The notes: a model not told the origin generated them from the sequence alone. 64,000 nucleotides of DNA from Amycolatopsis antarctica (GCF_002262875.1 NZ_NKYE01000007.1:186001-250000), one strand, 5' to 3'; numbered from the stretch's first letter, positions 26,701 through 35,860 are shown. Numbers and translations are program-made.

Positions 26701-27037
26701 GACCCGATGTCCGGCCGGTGTCCAGGTGGACGCCGATCGGACAACGCTGCCGCGCGAACGCGACCGCGTGTCTAGAGGAGGCTCCGGAGCCCCAGTAGTG
26801 ACGTCCGAGAGTGCGGCACTACCCAATCGAGTGACCATCCTCCCGAACGCACGCATGAGTGTCGCATTGTGCAGCCATCAAGTTACGAGAATCTCTGATT
26901 CGGCCAGAATATTTGCGATCTTGAATCTCTTTCGAGGTGCAATATCACGATACGTGTCGATCAATAACCTTCTGTGATTTTCGTTCACATTTACGCCGCC
27001 GCTTCGCGCGTGTCCGATCACTGGCAGGCTCACGGGC
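26701..27037. other. Intergenic region with an AT-rich island
   Basis: No convincing gene; a 94-codon frame at 26693-26977 starts inside the hairpin and lacks coding bias. Bases 26881-26990 are 40% GC (44 of 110 counted), against about 70% around them. The island ends some 50 bases before rbsK and probably contains its promoter; it could also be a silencer-binding site or a remnant of foreign DNA. Confidence 0.6.
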
Positions 27038-27880
27038 ATGACGGCGAGAGTGCTGGTGGTCGGATCGGCCAACGCGGACCTGGTGGTGGCCGCCGAGCGG
27101 CGGCCCGGCAGCGGGGAAACCGTGCTCGGCGGCGACACGGCGATCTCGCCGGGGGGCAAGGGCGCCAACACGGCCGTCGCCGCCGCCCGGCTCGGCGCCG
27201 AGGTCGCCCTGCTCGCGGCCGTCGGCAGCGACGGTTACGGCGAACTGCTCGCCGCCTCACTGCGCGAAGCCGGGGTGTCGACCGGGCTGTTGCGCGTCGT
27301 CGACCGGCCCACCGGAATCGCCTACATCACCGTCACCCCGGACGGGGAGAACTCGATCCTTGTCTCGCCCGGCGCGAACTCGGCGCTCACCGACGTCGAC
27401 GTGGACCTGGACGGCGTCGCGGTACTGGTGCTGTCGATGGAGATCCCCATCGCCTCGGTGGAGGCCGCGGTCGCCGCTGCCTCGGCGGCCGGAGTGCGCA
27501 CGGTGCTGAACCTCTCGCCTGCCGCCGAGGTCGCCCCGGCCACGCTGCGGGCGCTGGACGTGCTGCTGGTGAACGAGCACGAGGCGGCCTGGCTGCTCGG
27601 TTCCGCCGGGGACCCCGCCCGGCTGCTTGACCTCGGCCCGTCCGCCGTCGTGGTCACCCTCGGCGCCCGTGGGGCCCGCGTCGTCACGGCTACCGGGACC
27701 GTCGACGTCGAGTCCCCGCGCGTCGACGCCGTCGACACCACCGGAGCGGGCGACGCGTTCGCCGGGGCCCTCGCCGCAGCGCTCGCCAAGGGCGCGGAAC
27801 TCGCCGAGGCGGTACGGCTGGCCGTCCGGGTGGCGGCCGTGTCGGTCACCCGGCACGGAGCGCAGCCGTCCTATCCGTGA
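27038..27880 (+). CDS. rbsK: Ribokinase-like PfkB family sugar kinase
   Basis: 280-residue cytosolic kinase that would phosphorylate ribose (or a related sugar) at O5 using ATP. PfkB signatures are both present: GGKGANTAVAAARLG (about residues 41-55) and the C-terminal DTTGAGDAFAGAL (about 230-242) with the catalytic aspartate. GSANADLV at the N-terminus is typical of ribokinases. Length is slightly short of the usual ~300. No ribose transporter or LacI regulator is adjacent; ptsI follows 77 bases downstream on the same strand. A deoxyribose or nucleoside substrate cannot be excluded. Confidence 0.88.
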   Translation: MTARVLVVGSANADLVVAAERRPGSGETVLGGDTAISPGGKGANTAVAAARLGAEVALLAAVGSDGYGELLAASLREAGVSTGLLRVVDRPTGIAYITVTPDGENSILVSPGANSALTDVDVDLDGVAVLVLSMEIPIASVEAAVAAASAAGVRTVLNLSPAAEVAPATLRALDVLLVNEHEAAWLLGSAGDPARLLDLGPSAVVVTLGARGARVVTATGTVDVESPRVDAVDTTGAGDAFAGALAAALAKGAELAEAVRLAVRVAAVSVTRHGAQPSYP

Positions 27881-27957
27881 GCCGGCGAGCTGAACTGAGC
27901 AGCCCGGGCGGATACGCTCGCGGAGGACACGCACCCGTGGCGAGGGGAGCCGGACGG

Positions 27958-29598
27958 ATGACCGAGGGCCCGTTGTCCGGAGTGGCCGTCAGCCCCGGCC
28001 GGGCGCGCGGACCGGTCGTACGCGTGCCGGACCAGCCCGGCGTACCGCCCGGTGGACCCGAGCCCGGCGACCTGGCCGCCGAAGCCGCCCGCATCGCCCC
28101 CGCCGCGCGCGCCGTCGCGACCGTCCTGGAGGCACGGGCGGACCGCACCACCGGCGAGGCGTCGACGATCCTGCTCACCGCGGCGGCGATGGCGAGCGAT
28201 CCGGCGCTGGTCGGTAACGCCGAGAGACTGGTGACCCAGCAGCACCTGCCCGCCGCCCGTGCCGTCCACGAGGCGGCCGGCGGATTCGCCGAGGCACTGG
28301 TCGCGGCCGGTGGTTACCTGGCGGAGCGGGTGCGCGACGTCCACGACGTTCGCGATCGGATCGTCGCCGAGCTGCTGGGTGACGACCCGCCCGGCGTGCC
28401 CGCGTTCGACGAGCCCAGCGTGCTGGTCGCCCGCGACCTCGCCCCCGCCGACACCGCGGCCCTTGACCCGGCGGCGGTGCTCGCACTGGTCACCGAGGAG
28501 GGCGGCCCCACCAGCCACACCGCGATCCTGGCCCGCTCGCTCGGCATCCCCGCCGTGGTCGCCGTGCGCGGGCTGCTCGACCTCGACGCGGATGCCCTCG
28601 ACGTGGACGGCGACAGCGGAACGGTGCGCGTGGCCGACCCGGCCGCACCCGTGGTCACCGCCCGCACCGGCGAACCGTCCGGCTGGGACGGTCGCGGCGG
28701 CACCTCGGACGGGCACCGGGTCGCGATCATGGCCAACATCGGCACCGCGGCCGAAGCGCGCTCGGCCGCCGAGGCCGGAGCCGAGGGCATCGGCCTGTTC
28801 CGTACCGAGGTCTGCTACCTGGACGCGAGCAGCGAGCCGTCCGTCGAGGGGCAGCGCGCGGCCTACGCCGAGGTGCTGACGTCGTTTCACGGGAAACCGG
28901 TCGTCGTCCGCACACTCGACGCCGGCGCCGACAAGCCGCTGCCGTTCCTCGGCCAGGCAGCCGAGCCGAATCCGGCGCTCGGCGTGCGTGGTCTGCGGGT
29001 GGCGTTCGACCGGCCGGACCTGCTCGACCGGCAGCTCCAGGCGATCGCGGGTGCCGCGGCCGACTCCGGTGCCGAGGTGTCGGTGATGGCACCGATGGTC
29101 GCCACGGCGGACGAGGCCGCCTGGTTCGCGGCCCGCGCCCGGGCTGCCGGGATCGCCCGCGTCGGCGTGATGATCGAGATCCCGGCCGCGGCGCTGTCCG
29201 CGCGGGCGATCCTGGACGCCGTCGACTTCGTCTCCGTCGGCACCAACGATCTCGCCCAGTACACCTTCGCCGCCGATCGCCAGCTCGGTGCGGTGGCCGC
29301 GCTCAACGATCCCTGGCAACCCGGACTGCTCCGGCTGATCGGCATGGTCGGCGAAGCGGCAAGGGCGGCCGGCAAGCCCGCGGGCGTCTGCGGGGAGGCC
29401 GCGACGGATCCGCTGCTCGCCGCCGTGCTGGTCGGGCTGGGCATGTCCAGCGTGTCGATGAACGCCGCCGCGGTGTCCGCGGTCGGTACCCGGCTCGCCG
29501 GGGTGAGCAGGGCAGCCTGCGTGACGACGGCGCAGGCCGTGCTCGGCGCGGACGATGCGAGGTCGGCGCGGGCAGCCGCGACCGCCGGGCTGACCTAG
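27958..29598 (+). CDS. ptsI: PTS enzyme I (phosphoenolpyruvate-protein phosphotransferase)
   Basis: 546-residue enzyme that passes phosphate from PEP to HPr in sugar uptake. The phosphorylated histidine is His187 in GGPTSHTAILARSLG; the PEP-binding barrel shows GIGLFRTEVCYLD, VVVRTLDAGADKPLPFL and the active-site Cys478 in GVCGEAATDP. Length is somewhat short of E. coli EI (575). ATG at 27958 follows GAGGGGAGC. The frame extends upstream but without a ribosome site. HPr and EII genes are not in this window. Its stop overlaps the stop of the convergent DUF1707 gene on a shared CTAG. Confidence 0.95.
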   Translation: MTEGPLSGVAVSPGRARGPVVRVPDQPGVPPGGPEPGDLAAEAARIAPAARAVATVLEARADRTTGEASTILLTAAAMASDPALVGNAERLVTQQHLPAARAVHEAAGGFAEALVAAGGYLAERVRDVHDVRDRIVAELLGDDPPGVPAFDEPSVLVARDLAPADTAALDPAAVLALVTEEGGPTSHTAILARSLGIPAVVAVRGLLDLDADALDVDGDSGTVRVADPAAPVVTARTGEPSGWDGRGGTSDGHRVAIMANIGTAAEARSAAEAGAEGIGLFRTEVCYLDASSEPSVEGQRAAYAEVLTSFHGKPVVVRTLDAGADKPLPFLGQAAEPNPALGVRGLRVAFDRPDLLDRQLQAIAGAAADSGAEVSVMAPMVATADEAAWFAARARAAGIARVGVMIEIPAAALSARAILDAVDFVSVGTNDLAQYTFAADRQLGAVAALNDPWQPGLLRLIGMVGEAARAAGKPAGVCGEAATDPLLAAVLVGLGMSSVSMNAAAVSAVGTRLAGVSRAACVTTAQAVLGADDARSARAAATAGLT

Positions 29599-30212
29599 TC
29601 GCGATCCAGGGTGACCCGCCACGGCAACCGCACCTGCAGCCGTCCGACCTGGTAGTACTTCGGCGTGCGCAGGCCGACCGAACCCGCGCGGACGGTGCCG
29701 CGCAGTACGAAACGTGGCACGCCGGGCCGGGTCTGGCCGGACGTCTTGTCCTCGAGGCTTCCCGCCTCACAGGCAACCCCGGTGGTGGACAGCTCCGCGC
29801 CGGCGGGCAGCAACAGCTCGATCGAGCCCATCACCACGTCCAGCTCGATCCGGACCTCGGCGTGCTCGACGCGTGCCTCGGTGAAGTCGAGGGAGATGGT
29901 GCCCGCGCGATTGCGCAGCCGCAGCTCCTCGGGTACCGGCCAGCGGCCGGTACGGGTCACCGTGGACATGGTCGCGCGGATCTCGGCCGGTGCCGCGGAC
30001 GCCGGGCTGTGCTCCTCGTGCGTGAGACCGGGCAGATCGGCGAGCACGGCGTTGAGCTCACCGCGGTTACGGGCGGCGAACGCCGTCTCGGAGCGTTCGC
30101 CGAACTCGTCCAGGGTGAGCAGGCCGCGTCCGACGGCCTTCTCCAGCAATCCGGCGACGTGCTGACGTTCGGCGTCGGAGACGCGCAGCTCGCGGGGGTC
30201 GGGTTCGTTCAT
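29595..30212 (-). CDS. DUF1707 domain protein with C-terminal beta domain (1)
   Basis: 205-residue protein. Residues about 6-60 are the DUF1707 (SHOCT-like) module, RELRVSDAERQHVAGLLEKA with LTLDEFGERSETAFAARNRG. The C-terminal ~100 residues form repeated short beta strands (LDFTEARVEHAEVRIELDVV, MGSIELLLPAGAEL) like the LiaF/DUF4097-type fold. No membrane segment is evident. Function unknown; related proteins often sit near envelope-stress two-component systems, as here (response regulator and kinase upstream on the same strand). It follows its paralog by 11 bases, so they form an operon. Confidence 0.87.
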   Translation of the reverse strand: MNEPDPRELRVSDAERQHVAGLLEKAVGRGLLTLDEFGERSETAFAARNRGELNAVLADLPGLTHEEHSPASAAPAEIRATMSTVTRTGRWPVPEELRLRNRAGTISLDFTEARVEHAEVRIELDVVMGSIELLLPAGAELSTTGVACEAGSLEDKTSGQTRPGVPRFVLRGTVRAGSVGLRTPKYYQVGRLQVRLPWRVTLDRD

Positions 30213-30223
30213 GGCGGTCGGAC

Positions 30224-30925
30224 TCAGCCGAAGAAGCCGCGGCGGGGATGCCGGATCGTCAGCGAACCGCCGTGCACCCGGCCGGTCAGGACGAAGCGCG
30301 GCGTGCCCGCGTAGCCGTTGGTGTTGGTCTTGTCCTCCAGCGAGCCCCACTTGATCTCGTTGATCGCGTTGACGTCGACCGCGGCGCCCTCCGGGATGAC
30401 CAGCTCGACCGAGCCCCACTTCGTGTCCAGGTCGACCTGCACGACCGGCTCGAGTACCTGCGCCTCGGTGAAGTCGAGTTTGGTCTCGCCGTACTTGTTC
30501 CGCACGGAGACGTGCGGCGGCACCAGCCACCGGCCGCTGCGCTTGAGCGTCGAGCCGTGCGACTTGAGTTCCAGGTGCTGGCCGGACCCCCACTGCCGGG
30601 GCGCGGGTGGCGGCGGCGGGTACCCGGCCGGATCGGGGTACGCGGGCTGCGCGTACTGCTGGACGGGTACCGCGTCGCGGTGCGTCAGGCCCGGCAGATC
30701 GGCGAGCACGGCGTTGAGCTGCCCGCGGTTGCGGGCCGCCAGCGCGATGTCGGTGCGTTCGGTGAACTCGTCGAGATCGAGCATCCCGCGGCCGATCGCC
30801 TTCTGCAGAAGGCCGACGACGTGCTCACGTTCGGCGTCGGACACCCGCAGCTCGCGCGGGTTGAACTCCTTGGCCTGCGCCTGCTCCGGCTGCTCGGCCG
30901 TCTGCTGATCCTCTGTCTCGCCCAC
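30224..30925 (-). CDS. DUF1707 domain protein with C-terminal beta domain (2)
   Basis: 233-residue paralog of the next gene: DUF1707 module at about residues 22-80 (RELRVSDAEREHVVGLLQKA), a Pro/Tyr-rich linker (about 85-115), and a LiaF-like C-terminal beta domain (LDFTEAQVLEPVVQVDLDTK, WGSVELVIPEGAAVDV). No signal peptide. A TAGAAT -10 element (30937-30932) lies six bases before the GTG and no ribosome site is visible, so the transcript is probably leaderless. First gene of a two-gene operon. Confidence 0.87.
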   Translation of the reverse strand: MGETEDQQTAEQPEQAQAKEFNPRELRVSDAEREHVVGLLQKAIGRGMLDLDEFTERTDIALAARNRGQLNAVLADLPGLTHRDAVPVQQYAQPAYPDPAGYPPPPPAPRQWGSGQHLELKSHGSTLKRSGRWLVPPHVSVRNKYGETKLDFTEAQVLEPVVQVDLDTKWGSVELVIPEGAAVDVNAINEIKWGSLEDKTNTNGYAGTPRFVLTGRVHGGSLTIRHPRRGFFG

Positions 30926-31268
30926 GGTTCGATTCTAGGTTCCGGCGGTGTGGAGGGGATCCGGGAGAACCCTGAGCGCAGCCCTGAACGTGTGACCCCG
31001 ACGCCCGGACCGGTGCCGGTGGCTCGAGTCGAAACGGCGCGAAGTTGTTCACATCGCACGGAGTTGTCCACAGATCCGCGCGGGCGGGGTGACCAGGGGC
31101 GGGGCGGCGATACGGTGGAGCGGGGACGCCCCCCAGGGCGGGTGGGGGGTCGGTAACCCCGAAAGATCCCGCGCGACACCGTTCACCGGCCCGCCGGTTG
31201 CCGGGCCGTCCGCCCGGCCGGGCGTGTCAGCACCTCCGACTGCCCGGTGGGGGCCGTGGCCCGGGGTG
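30926..31268. other. Intergenic region with two DnaA boxes and a hairpin
   Basis: 343 bases without a gene. TTGTTCACA (31045-31053) and TTGTCCACA (31064-31072) are DnaA-box sequences in the same orientation, 19 bases apart; the second is the exact actinobacterial consensus. A GC hairpin, CGGCCCG/CGGGCCG (31187-31208), lies downstream of the response regulator and may end its transcript. Confidence 0.6.
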
Positions 31269-31925
31269 TCAGTCCTTCTCCCCGTCCAGGCCGTGCTCGA
31301 TGGCGTAGCGGGCGAGTTCCACCCGGTTGTGCAACTGCAGCTTGCGCAGCGTCGACTGCACGTGGTTCTCCACCGTCCGATGCGAGATCACCAGCTTCTC
31401 CGCGATCTGCCGCGAGGTCATCCCCTTCGCCACCAGGCGCAGCACGTCCGTCTCCCGCTCGGTGAGCTGCGGCGGCGGCTCGGCACCGGCCGGAGCGTCC
31501 GCCATCCGCCGGTACTCACCCAGCACCAGACCCGCCAGACCCGCCGTGAACACCGGATCACCGGCCGCCGTGCGCCGCACCGCGTCCACCAGCTCCGGCG
31601 TCGACGCCGACTTCACTAGATAACCCGACGCCCCCGCCTTCACCGCCTCCAGCACGTCACGGTGCTCCCCACTCGCCGACAGCACCAGCACCCGCGTCGA
31701 TGGCAGGGCCGCGGTGATCGACCGTGTCGCGTCCACCCCGGAGGTGTCCCCCATGTTCAGGTCCATCAGCACCACGTCCGGCCGGATCGCCGAGGCGATC
31801 CGCACCGCCGCGTCGCCGTCCGGCGCGGTCCCGCGCACATCGAAACCGTGCTCCGACAGGTCGCGTGCCACCCCGTCCCGCCAGATCGGATGGTCGTCCA
31901 CGACCATCACCGAGATCTCCGTCAT
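31269..31925 (-). CDS. NarL/LuxR-type response regulator
   Basis: 218-residue regulator. Receiver domain: MVVDDHPIWRDG at the N-terminus, phosphorylation site Asp55 in VVLMDLNMGD, and the lysine in GYLVKSAS. C-terminal LuxR helix-turn-helix at about residues 150-210 (LTERETDVLRLVAKGMTSRQ, then IAEKLVISHRTVENHVQS). It is the last gene of the AI-2E permease/kinase/regulator unit and partners the kinase 103 bases upstream. The ATG at 31925 gives the standard receiver start; extending further has no support. Resembles the MacR/MadR group, which acts on cell-envelope and development genes in Streptomyces; targets here are unknown. Confidence 0.93.
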   Translation of the reverse strand: MTEISVMVVDDHPIWRDGVARDLSEHGFDVRGTAPDGDAAVRIASAIRPDVVLMDLNMGDTSGVDATRSITAALPSTRVLVLSASGEHRDVLEAVKAGASGYLVKSASTPELVDAVRRTAAGDPVFTAGLAGLVLGEYRRMADAPAGAEPPPQLTERETDVLRLVAKGMTSRQIAEKLVISHRTVENHVQSTLRKLQLHNRVELARYAIEHGLDGEKD

Positions 31926-32028
31926 CGTCCGCCCCTTCGACGTCGCCGCGCGGAACCATCCGCCGCTCACCGGTCACCCGGTGCGACTCGCGTCGTCCCG
32001 GAGCGGTTCCTGCGGTCCCTCGGACAGG

Positions 32029-33180
32029 TCATCGCCGCTTCTCCCGGGCAGGCACGGTGAACTCCCACTCGGTACCCGCGCCCGGTCCGGTCTCCAGAGA
32101 GATGGTGCCACCCAGGTCCGCCACCCGTCCCTTGATCGACTTGGCGACACCCAGGTGGCCCTGTTCCGCGGCCGACTCCAAGCGTCCGGCCGGAATGCCG
32201 GGACCGTCGTCGCGCACGCTGATCACCACCGCCGAACCGAGATCCTCCAGCAGTACCCACGCGTTCGCCGAGGGAGCGTGCCTGTCGACGTTCGCCAGCG
32301 CCTCGCGAGTCACCGCCGCCAGCTCGTCCACGGTCGGCGCGGGCAGCCGGACCTCCCCCGCCGGCCCCGACACCTGCACCTTCGGCGTCGCCATCAACTG
32401 CAGGGCCGCGCGCAGATCCGCCATCCCGCCCGAGTCCGCGGCCACCGGTTCGGTACTCACCAGCGCCCGCAACGCGATCTCCTGCTCACCGGCCAGCGTC
32501 GCCAGCTCCGCCGCCTCCCCACCCAGTTCCGCGCCACGCCTGCGTACCCGCGCCAGCACCTGCAGCACGCTGTCGTGGATCGACCTCGCCAGCCGTTCCC
32601 GCTCCGCCGTGGCGGCCTCCGCCCGCATCGCGTGCGCCAGCCGCGCCTGCGAACGCCGCGCCGTCGAAGCGGACATGCCGATCAGGTAACCCGCCGCCAG
32701 CAGCAGCACACCGTCGCGCACCACGTCCACGTCCACGTCGAGCTGCGCCACCCCGGTGCTCACCGCCAGCAGCAGGCCCGCCAGCACCCCGCCGACCGGC
32801 CCGAACCGGGCACCGGCCGCGACCGCCGCCGAGGAGATCCAGACCGTCGTGATCAACGGCGCGGACAGGGCGTACTGCGACTCGGACAGGATGAACGGCG
32901 AGGTCAGCATCAGCGCCGAGGTGAGCAGCACATCCAGCACGACCAGCCACTTCCACCGGGTCGCCTGCCGCGCGTAGGCGACGCCGGTGCACACCGTCCA
33001 CGCTGCCATCACGCCCAGCACCGTCCAGGCCAGCCATTCGCGCTGGTAGCCGTCCCGGTAGACGATCACCACGCTCAGCGCGAACGCCAGCGTGAACGCC
33101 CGCAGCGCGATCGAGGCGATCCACAGCGGGGTGGCCGGATCGCGCACCACCGCCGACCCGCCACCCGCCCGCGGCGTCAC
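32029..33180 (-). CDS. MacS-like sensor histidine kinase
   Basis: 383-residue membrane kinase with five or six helices in the first ~170 residues, a dimerisation helix carrying His202 (ERERLARSIHDSVLQVLARV) as in HisKA_3 kinases, and a short ATPase domain with REALANVDRHAP (N box) and DDGPGIP (G1 box). Architecture resembles the MacS family of actinobacteria. It lacks an extracellular sensor, so it likely senses signals in the membrane. Its GTG start overlaps the stop of the AI-2E permease gene (GTGA, four bases), and its partner regulator follows. Confidence 0.9.
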   Translation of the reverse strand: MTPRAGGGSAVVRDPATPLWIASIALRAFTLAFALSVVIVYRDGYQREWLAWTVLGVMAAWTVCTGVAYARQATRWKWLVVLDVLLTSALMLTSPFILSESQYALSAPLITTVWISSAAVAAGARFGPVGGVLAGLLLAVSTGVAQLDVDVDVVRDGVLLLAAGYLIGMSASTARRSQARLAHAMRAEAATAERERLARSIHDSVLQVLARVRRRGAELGGEAAELATLAGEQEIALRALVSTEPVAADSGGMADLRAALQLMATPKVQVSGPAGEVRLPAPTVDELAAVTREALANVDRHAPSANAWVLLEDLGSAVVISVRDDGPGIPAGRLESAAEQGHLGVAKSIKGRVADLGGTISLETGPGAGTEWEFTVPAREKRR

Positions 33181-34454
33181 AGCCGTTCGGGGTCGTCGCC
33201 GGCTTTCTCATCGGACGCGGTCGACCCAGCCGTCGACGACCCAGCCGAGGACGAGGCGGTCGACCCAGCAGACCCGCCGGACTCGGCCTTCTCCGTATCG
33301 GAGTTCGGCACGGCCTCCTGGTCGTGCAGCACGTCCACCTTGTCGGGATCCGGATCCACCTCGTGCAGCAGCGAGCGGATACCGGCGTTCAGCACGGCCA
33401 GCAGCGGCACGGACAGCAGCGCACCGGCGATCCCGGCCGAGACCAGGCCGACGGCGATCGCCAGGATCACCGCCAGCGGGTGCAGCTTCACCGCGCGGCC
33501 GAGCAGCAGCGGCTGCAGCACGTGGCTCTCCAACTGCATCACGCCGATCACGATGGCCAGCACGATCAACGCCGTCACCGGGCCGTTCGTCACCAGCGCC
33601 ACCAGCACCGCCACCGAACCGGTGACCACCGCACCGATGATCGGCACGAACGCCCCGAGGAACACCAGCGTGGACAGCGGGATCACCAGCGGCACGCCGA
33701 CGATCCACAGGCCGATACCGATACCGACCGCGTCCACCACCGCGACCGCGGCCGTGGCCCGCACGTAGCTGACCAGCGAGGCGAACCCGCGACGCCCGGC
33801 AACGTCCACCCGGTTCCGCACGTGGCGGGGCACGCCGCGGGCGATGAACGTCCAGATGCCCTCGCCGCCGACCAGGAAGAAGATGAGGATGAACAGCATC
33901 AGCGCAAAGCCGGTCAGTACCTCGCCGATCGTGCTGGCCGTCGTCAGCGCCGTGTCGGTGAGCGCCGACTGGTTGTCCTGCAGGAAACCGATCGCCTGGT
34001 TCAGGAAGTCCTGGATCTGTTCCTGACGCAGGTGCAGCGGGCCGTTGATCAGCCAGTCGCGGATCTGCTCCAGGCTGGCGTTGAACTGTTCCAGCAGGGC
34101 AGGCAGCCCGGCCTGGAACTGCACGATGACGAACGTCAGCAGCCCGCCGAGCAACCCGAGCCCTGCGATCAGCACGATCGCCGTCGCCAGTCCGCGGGGC
34201 AGCCGCATCCGCACCAGCCGCGCCACGGCGGGCGCCATCAGCGCCGCCAGCAGCAGGGCGATCGACATCGGGATGATCACCACGGCCAGGTAGCCGACCA
34301 TCGTGACGATCACGTACAGCGCGGCGATCGACAGCAGGAAGTGCCATGCCAGCGCGCCCGCTATCCGCAGGCCCTTCGGCACGGAAGCCTGGACGTCGGA
34401 ATCATCCATCGACATCGGCATCTTCGCCGTGGTCTTGCGGTCTGCGTCCTTCAC
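33177..34454 (-). CDS. AI-2E transporter family permease
   Basis: 425-residue membrane protein of the AI-2E/TqsA/PerM family with about eight helices, ending in a Ser/Thr/Ala-rich acidic tail. Family features: paired helices near the N-terminus, an amphipathic soluble segment (FNASLEQIRDWLINGPLHLR) and the C-terminal HPLAVILAIAVGLVSAGIAG. Few members have a proven substrate; AI-2 transport should not be assumed, and some act as Na+/H+ exchangers. The GTG at 34454 has TACGGT six bases upstream, consistent with a leaderless start; ATGs near codons 11-15 are alternatives. It shares an operon with a sensor kinase, suggesting a linked sensing role. Confidence 0.88.
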   Translation of the reverse strand: MKDADRKTTAKMPMSMDDSDVQASVPKGLRIAGALAWHFLLSIAALYVIVTMVGYLAVVIIPMSIALLLAALMAPAVARLVRMRLPRGLATAIVLIAGLGLLGGLLTFVIVQFQAGLPALLEQFNASLEQIRDWLINGPLHLRQEQIQDFLNQAIGFLQDNQSALTDTALTTASTIGEVLTGFALMLFILIFFLVGGEGIWTFIARGVPRHVRNRVDVAGRRGFASLVSYVRATAAVAVVDAVGIGIGLWIVGVPLVIPLSTLVFLGAFVPIIGAVVTGSVAVLVALVTNGPVTALIVLAIVIGVMQLESHVLQPLLLGRAVKLHPLAVILAIAVGLVSAGIAGALLSVPLLAVLNAGIRSLLHEVDPDPDKVDVLHDQEAVPNSDTEKAESGGSAGSTASSSAGSSTAGSTASDEKAGDDPERL

Positions 34455-34768
34455 GTGCCAACCGTAGCGGGCGGCGGTGACGACTTCCGCGCAACAAGCA
34501 GAAGTGAGCTGCGACACGGCCGAACGGACGCGACCCACCGGTAACAGGTCGCCGCCAGCGTCGATCACTCACCGCAAGATACGGGTACACAACGTGTTCT
34601 TCACCTGATCGTGCAGTCAAGTCGCCACGGGCTGGGCCTCGGGTCGGCGATTTGCGAGTCTTCTTCAGCGCCGACGTTGCGTACCGCCGCGAACACTGTT
34701 CGCGGTCACGCCGGACGAGAAGCGCCATCGATCGCAGGCCCCCAGCGACACGACCCCGCAGGAGCATG
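34455..34768. other. Divergent intergenic region with an operator-like inverted repeat
   Basis: About 314 bases between the AI-2E permease and the secreted-protein gene. CCGCGAAC (34687-34694) and GTTCGCGG (34698-34705) form a perfect eight-base inverted repeat with three bases between, some 65 bases before the secreted-protein start, fit for a dimeric regulator. Otherwise nothing recognisable. Confidence 0.5.
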
Positions 34769-35761
34769 GTGAACCACGTGGCGACCACGAGACGGCAGCT
34801 TGCCGGTCGTTGGTGCACCCGTGCGCTCGTCGTGGTCGGTGGCGCCGTCGCCGGAACCGCCGCGGCCTGGATCCTCTCGGCGGCCGCCGCCTCGGCCGAC
34901 ACCGACGTCACGCCGGTGACCGACGCCGCCGTCGCCGGGGTGCACGACATCACCGGCGGCGTGTCCGAGCTGCTCGACGGAGTTCCCCGGCTGTCCCAGC
35001 CGATCGACACGCACCCCGTCGACACCCAGCCCGTCGACCCGCCCCGCCCGGACGACGGAGCCGGTGAGGGCGCCGGTGGCCAGCAGGCCGGGCGCGCGCC
35101 GCACCACGTCGTGCTCGACTTCGCCGACCAGGCCGTCGTGCGCCCCGTGGCCCGCACCCTCGGCGCCGTCGAGCACGTGCTCAACCGCCCGGAGGACGCA
35201 CCGCGGGTCATCGAGGAAGCGCTGCCCACCCCGGAGCAGGTCGTCGCCCCGATCCTGGAGCTGCTCGACCCGCGCTCCTACGGCAAGCCCGGCGAGCTGC
35301 CGAAGCTCCCCGGCCTGCCAGGGCTCGACGGCGAACGGGACGACCAGCCGTCCGGGGGCTCCGCCGCGGACGCCCCCGGCGCGATGACCGCCCAGCCGCC
35401 CGCCGCGGGCCTGCCCGCCGCCGCGCCGCTGCCCGAACTTCTCCCGCTGACGACCGGCCCGGAGACGCACCGCGTCGTCCCGCCGGTCGCCGTGGACTCC
35501 GCCGACGTTCCGCGCGCGGACGTCCCGCCCGTTGACAACGGTGTCGACCCCTCCGCTCCCATCCGCGCCCCGATCGCGCCCCCGGCTGCCCCCGCGGGCC
35601 CCGGCGGCGGCGTCGGCGGCGTCCACTCGGACGGCCTGCCCTCCGGCATCGCCTCCGGCGTCCCCGCCCTGCGGGACGCGAACACGGCCGGTTCGCTCCG
35701 GCCCCGCGACCGGTTCCGTCCGGTCGAGCCGGGCTCGCAGCCCGGCGTCACCCCCGACTGA
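34769..35761 (+). CDS. Exported Pro/Ala-rich protein, unknown function
   Basis: About 330 residues. N-terminal signal peptide with twin arginine-like basic start (TTRRQLAGRW), a hydrophobic core (ALVVVGGAVAGTAAAWILSA) and a cleavage site near ASADTD. The mature protein is Pro-rich (VDTQPVDPPRPDD) with a short helical module (VLDFADQAVVRPVARTLGAV) and no membrane anchor or sortase signal. Start: GGAG at 34761-34764 suits the GTG at 34769 better than the adjacent ATG at 34766. It lies just before the giant repeat protein on the same strand and may act with it at the cell surface. Similar two-gene arrangements were not recognised. Confidence 0.72.
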   Translation: MNHVATTRRQLAGRWCTRALVVVGGAVAGTAAAWILSAAAASADTDVTPVTDAAVAGVHDITGGVSELLDGVPRLSQPIDTHPVDTQPVDPPRPDDGAGEGAGGQQAGRAPHHVVLDFADQAVVRPVARTLGAVEHVLNRPEDAPRVIEEALPTPEQVVAPILELLDPRSYGKPGELPKLPGLPGLDGERDDQPSGGSAADAPGAMTAQPPAAGLPAAAPLPELLPLTTGPETHRVVPPVAVDSADVPRADVPPVDNGVDPSAPIRAPIAPPAAPAGPGGGVGGVHSDGLPSGIASGVPALRDANTAGSLRPRDRFRPVEPGSQPGVTPD

Positions 35762-35840
35762 CCCACCGGTCGCGGGATACCCGGCGCACGCCTGCCATCC
35801 GGCAGGGACGCCATGTCACAAGCACGTCCGCGACCGTTCC

Positions 35841-35860
35841 GGCGCGCAACGAAGCGCGCC
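35841..35860 (+). terminator. Short GC hairpin between two exported-protein genes
   Basis: GGCGCGC pairs with GCGCGCC around a six-base loop (AACGAA), 80 bases after the upstream stop. No U-run; weak candidate terminator or mRNA stabiliser. Confidence 0.3.

Noticed and set aside
26693-26977. 94-codon plus-strand gene after the paralog operon
   Set aside because: It starts inside a strong hairpin, runs through the AT-rich island and lacks third-position G/C bias and a ribosome site.
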